Below are positions 6,624-8,844 of a stretch of 8,844 nt of DNA, in pieces. Under the pieces are notes generated by a model, which searched no databases, had not been told where the DNA came from, and saw only the letters and a list, made by a program, of their open reading frames with translations. This DNA comes from QQUD01 sp039029915 (GTDB lineage: Bacteria; Chloroflexota; Anaerolineae; Promineifilales; Promineifilaceae): the NCBI GenBank assembly GCA_039029915.1, contig JBCCFD010000342.1, forward strand, positions 1-8,844, given 5' to 3'. The stretch's first letter is position 1, and each line of letters opens with the position of its first letter. The translations under genes and the position numbers were made by a program.

Positions 6624-7361
6624 ATGAAGGTTTTAATTTCAGGACTCAACGGGACGGTTGCCCCTGTTCTTGCTGACTTGCTGCAGCAGGAGGGACATAC
6701 CATTTTAGCGTGGGATCGTGCTATTGTGCCGAGTGATGATTTATTAGCAAGCCGGACGTTTTTGGAAACAGAGAAGCCTGCTTGGTTTTTTCACCTTGCT
6801 AACGGCAGTCCTGAATGGACAGAGGTGCTTGGTCAGCAATGTTATGCTCAACAGACTAAGTTTTTATTTACCAGCACCGTCTCTGTGTATTCTGGTAAAC
6901 AGGTCGGCCCTTTTTCTACGGATGATCAACCAGAGCCGGATGATGATTACGGCCGTTATAAATATGAGTGTGAAAAGCGAATTCAGGCTGTAAATCCCAA
7001 CGCCCTCATTGCTCGGCTAGGTTGGCAGATTGGACATACGGCTACAGGGAATCAGATGGTAGCCCATCTATATCGCATTCAAGAGGCTGAGGGGCAAATT
7101 GAGGCTAGCGTTAACTGGTTTCCGGCGTGTGCTTTTTTGGAAGATACGGCCGTTGCGCTCATTGAGGTCATGAAAACCTATCAAACGGGCTTGTTCCACC
7201 TTGACGGCAATCCGGGATTGACTTTTAATGAAATTGCGCGACGTCTTGCCAATATCCATCCTAAGCTAGGCCCCATTGTTGACACGACTGATCATGTTCA
7301 AAACAATCGAATGCTGGATAATCAGATGGTTATGAATCCGATTACGAACCGACTCAATTAA
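6624..7361 (+). CDS. Extended short-chain dehydrogenase/NAD-dependent epimerase, RmlD-like
   Basis: 245 residues. The N-terminus MKVLISGLNGTVAP is a GxxGxxx variant of the Rossmann nucleotide loop, with D31 at the end of the second strand. FFHLAN (55-60), FTSTVSVYSG (82-91) and Y109-GRY-K113 are the usual landmarks of NAD(P)-sugar reductases and epimerases: the Ser/Thr-rich strand and the YxxxK catalytic pair. The C-terminal part (GLFHLDGN, then a helix around NEIARRL) matches RmlD/dTDP-4-dehydrorhamnose reductase-type members, which act on nucleotide sugars. At 245 residues it is shorter than typical RmlD (about 290), so the substrate lobe is reduced. No rhamnose or O-antigen genes are near; substrate is not assigned. 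It is followed after 13 bases by an unknown gene. Confidence 0.75.
   Translation: MKVLISGLNGTVAPVLADLLQQEGHTILAWDRAIVPSDDLLASRTFLETEKPAWFFHLANGSPEWTEVLGQQCYAQQTKFLFTSTVSVYSGKQVGPFSTDDQPEPDDDYGRYKYECEKRIQAVNPNALIARLGWQIGHTATGNQMVAHLYRIQEAEGQIEASVNWFPACAFLEDTAVALIEVMKTYQTGLFHLDGNPGLTFNEIARRLANIHPKLGPIVDTTDHVQNNRMLDNQMVMNPITNRLN
6949..6956. repeat. ACGGCCGT palindrome, copy 8
   Basis: In the SDR gene it encodes Tyr-Gly-Arg, so it overlaps the catalytic YxxxK motif (Y109-K113). Confidence 0.85.
7146..7153. repeat. ACGGCCGT palindrome, copy 9
   Basis: In the SDR gene, read as Thr-Ala-Val, only 197 bases after copy 8, the closest pair in the window. Confidence 0.85.
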
Positions 7362-7374
7362 ATAGTTTGCAGAA

Positions 7375-7998
7375 ATGAAATGTATCATTGATCAACGCGT
7401 CTTTTTCAAGCGGCAAGCATTGGCTAGGTTGCAAGAGTATTGGTGTAACCGATGGGATGAGCTTATTTTGCGGGAGACGCTTTCAAAAAACTACACGCCT
7501 CGCTACTTTGTTGAATCAGAGCATCTTGATGGCTTATATATTAAATTAAGAGGGATAGATTTTCTTTGGTTTCGGGGCCTTTTTTCGGTTGGGAAACATC
7601 TAAAATCAGGCGTTTATTATCGCGACCCCGTTCATCTCTCATTAAAAGGGTTAGGGCCGCGTCAGATAGTTTTCCCTTTTGTTTTAGTGGAGCACCTTGA
7701 ACAACTAGCCCTTCTTGGTGATTGGACTCGCTATCAACTTTGTGCCAAAGGGTGGATCAATGAAGAACGATCGCTTGTGAGGGTACCAAAACGAGGGAAT
7801 CAACGGCTTGTTTTGAACGTTACACAGGTGAAGTTGGGACAGCATCAACCAATCCTATCTAGATGGGGACGAAAAACATGCAAGATTGAAACGGTATGCC
7901 TCATTGGAAATGTAGTTGATGGTAGGCTGAAATCTTATGAAGTAGAAGTGCCCATTAGCGAGGTTTACTGGAATAATTTTACGAAAACGGCCGTTTAA
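7375..7998 (+). CDS. Hypothetical protein, basic, 207 residues
   Basis: I do not recognise a family. The protein starts MKCIIDQRVF and is rich in aromatic and basic residues, with several tryptophans (for example 23, 27, 65, 117, 127). No signal peptide or clear membrane span is seen. Segments FLWFRGLF (63-70), YYRDPVHLSLKGLG (81-94) and the strand-rich tail from about 134 suggest a mixed alpha/beta soluble fold. Only a weak ribosome site precedes the ATG, which lies 13 bases after the SDR stop, so translation may be coupled. The last codons read Thr-Ala-Val-stop, and the ACGGCCGT palindrome supplies the first eight of those bases. The next gene follows after 23 bases, implying one transcript. 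Confidence 0.6.
   Translation: MKCIIDQRVFFKRQALARLQEYWCNRWDELILRETLSKNYTPRYFVESEHLDGLYIKLRGIDFLWFRGLFSVGKHLKSGVYYRDPVHLSLKGLGPRQIVFPFVLVEHLEQLALLGDWTRYQLCAKGWINEERSLVRVPKRGNQRLVLNVTQVKLGQHQPILSRWGRKTCKIETVCLIGNVVDGRLKSYEVEVPISEVYWNNFTKTAV
7987..7994. repeat. ACGGCCGT palindrome, copy 10
   Basis: Forms the final Thr-Ala-Val codons of the 7375 gene, abutting the TAA stop. Confidence 0.85.
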
Positions 7999-8008
7999 TA
8001 CAGCCATA

Positions 8009-8014
8009 AGAAGG
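8009..8014 (+). promoter_or_regulatory. Ribosome binding site of the 8022 gene
   Basis: The sequence AGAAGGAA around these positions lies about 7 bases before the ATG at 8022, a good Shine-Dalgarno match that supports the chosen start. Confidence 0.5.
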
Positions 8015-8021
8015 AATCAAA

Positions 8022-8642
8022 ATGCATCCAAACCCGCCCAAAGTCATTGATGGTGCGATCGTTAAATTTTATGCGTCTGGCGGCACTCAGCCAATATATT
8101 CGGTGCCAATTGTTGATTCAGCTGAGACGATTGAAATCTGGGGTCTGGCAATATGCCATTATCCAAACACAGGGAAAATCTACCGATTTTCTTGTGACTA
8201 CAATTGGGAAACACAAAATGATCTTGACTTTGCTTCTATTTTAGAAGCAAAAACTGGTCTCTCTGGCAATTATGAGATTGAGAAGATACAGTGGCAACCG
8301 ATGTCGAAAACGGCCGTTATTTATGAAACGGGTCCCGATGAATCTTGGTTGATTGGGACTAAGGAAGAACTGCATACGTTTGCCAGCCAAATTGTTGAAC
8401 TTGTCAATCAAAATACTGAATCTCGCGATATGTTTGGAGTAAACTGCCAACTGCCAACATCTACCGAGAAATTAACCGAACCGATGACAGAAATTTCCTT
8501 TAATGGCTTGATCATCGTAGATTCTGAAAAAGAGCGCAGAATGCTAATAAATGCAAATAGAAAAAATAACGGACTAGCTCCCATTGATTGGAAAGGTCAT
8601 GATCTTAGATTAATTCAGCCTTATGAAGGATTGAATTCATGA
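8022..8642 (+). CDS. Hypothetical protein, 206 residues, possible immunity-like fold
   Basis: No family is recognised with certainty. The protein begins MHPNPPKVIDG. Residues 38-75 contain IEIWGLAICHYP, then IYRFSCDYNWE and DFASILEAK, a strand-rich block ending in a short helix. That style is seen in many small orphan proteins, including immunity-like ones, but it is not diagnostic. The C-terminal part (about 158-200) forms strands and a basic helix (EKERRML). No signal peptide, membrane span or catalytic motif is visible. Its TGA stop overlaps the ATG of the next gene in ATGA, so the two are very likely translationally coupled and their products may work together. Any immunity role is speculation. 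Confidence 0.6.
   Translation: MHPNPPKVIDGAIVKFYASGGTQPIYSVPIVDSAETIEIWGLAICHYPNTGKIYRFSCDYNWETQNDLDFASILEAKTGLSGNYEIEKIQWQPMSKTAVIYETGPDESWLIGTKEELHTFASQIVELVNQNTESRDMFGVNCQLPTSTEKLTEPMTEISFNGLIIVDSEKERRMLINANRKNNGLAPIDWKGHDLRLIQPYEGLNS
8310..8317. repeat. ACGGCCGT palindrome, copy 11
   Basis: In the 8022 gene, read as Thr-Ala-Val (SKTAVIYE). Confidence 0.85.
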
Positions 8643-8844
8643 ATGGGACCTCTAAGGTAACCTATTATCGAAAAAATTATATTTCTGGTCCAACTCATGT
8701 TTTAGTTTCTCTTCGCTTTGGTGAGTTTAGCGATGAAAAACCTGCTGTCCTATTCGTTAATCAAAAAAAACATATTAAGCCCACCGTCTTTGATGTTGAG
8801 CGGTATACTCAAGAGGTTATGCAGGGATTGTCTGATGCAAATAA
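8639..8844 (+). CDS. Hypothetical protein, N-terminal 68 residues, runs off the window
   Basis: The ATG at 8639 overlaps the previous stop (ATGA). A GAAGGA site at 8625-8630 lies 8 bases ahead, so the start is well supported. The frame stays open to the window end. The visible part begins MNGTSKVTYYRKNY and continues with a strand-like HVLVSLRFGEF, then a probable helix DVERYTQEVMQGL. It has no signal peptide or recognisable motif. Coupling to the 8022 gene suggests a two-gene unit. The product is unknown and its true length cannot be seen. Confidence 0.6.
   Translation, partial: MNGTSKVTYYRKNYISGPTHVLVSLRFGEFSDEKPAVLFVNQKKHIKPTVFDVERYTQEVMQGLSDAN

Noticed and set aside
1..8844. CRISPR array, tRNA/rRNA, insertion sequence or phage genes
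   Set aside because: No spaced direct repeats, cloverleaf structures, transposase motifs or terminal inverted repeats were seen; the iterated octamer is dispersed at irregular distances and lies mostly in genes, unlike a CRISPR array.

Overview
The window is a bacterial chromosome fragment of moderate GC content. Almost all of it is read on the plus strand, with short gaps, usable Shine-Dalgarno sequences at several starts, and typical bacterial gene families. The organism cannot be fixed from sequence alone. A GcvT-fused FAD dehydrogenase, a hybrid histidine kinase, a luciferase-domain (DUF5519) protein and a lysine-rich micro-protein would fit several phyla, for example Gammaproteobacteria or Chloroflexota. 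The first 70-80 bases are much more GC-rich than the rest, with an all-G/C wobble pattern, and may be foreign or an assembly join.

Layout. Bases 1-183 hold the GC-rich edge and an AT-rich leader. Bases 184-2652 encode a dimethylglycine/sarcosine dehydrogenase-like flavoprotein fused to a folate-binding aminomethyltransferase module; its stop codon lies inside an intrinsic terminator. Facing it on the minus strand is a 34-residue lysine-rich protein (2793-2897) with a good ribosome binding site and its own hairpin. After about 300 bases without a gene come a DUF5519-like protein (3223-3540) and a 757-residue membrane hybrid histidine kinase with two receiver domains (3624-5897). A P-loop kinase-like protein follows with no standard start codon (about 5911-6561). 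Then come an RmlD-like short-chain dehydrogenase/epimerase (6624-7361), two unrecognised proteins (7375-7998 and 8022-8642), and a third unrecognised gene that overlaps by ATGA and runs off the end (8639 onward).

How the genes may work together. From about 3.6 kb onward the plus-strand genes are packed closely enough to be one or two operons: kinase plus P-loop protein, then SDR plus three unknowns. No common pathway is evident. The flavoprotein stands alone and would oxidatively demethylate N-methylated glycines or related amines, passing the one-carbon unit to tetrahydrofolate.

The most striking signal is not a gene. The 8-base palindrome ACGGCCGT occurs 11 times in 8.8 kb, and every CGGCCG seen in the window is embedded in it. 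It appears in genes of unrelated function, in only two of three possible reading frames, and once between genes. This resembles the highly iterated palindromes (HIP1) of cyanobacteria, but with a different sequence.
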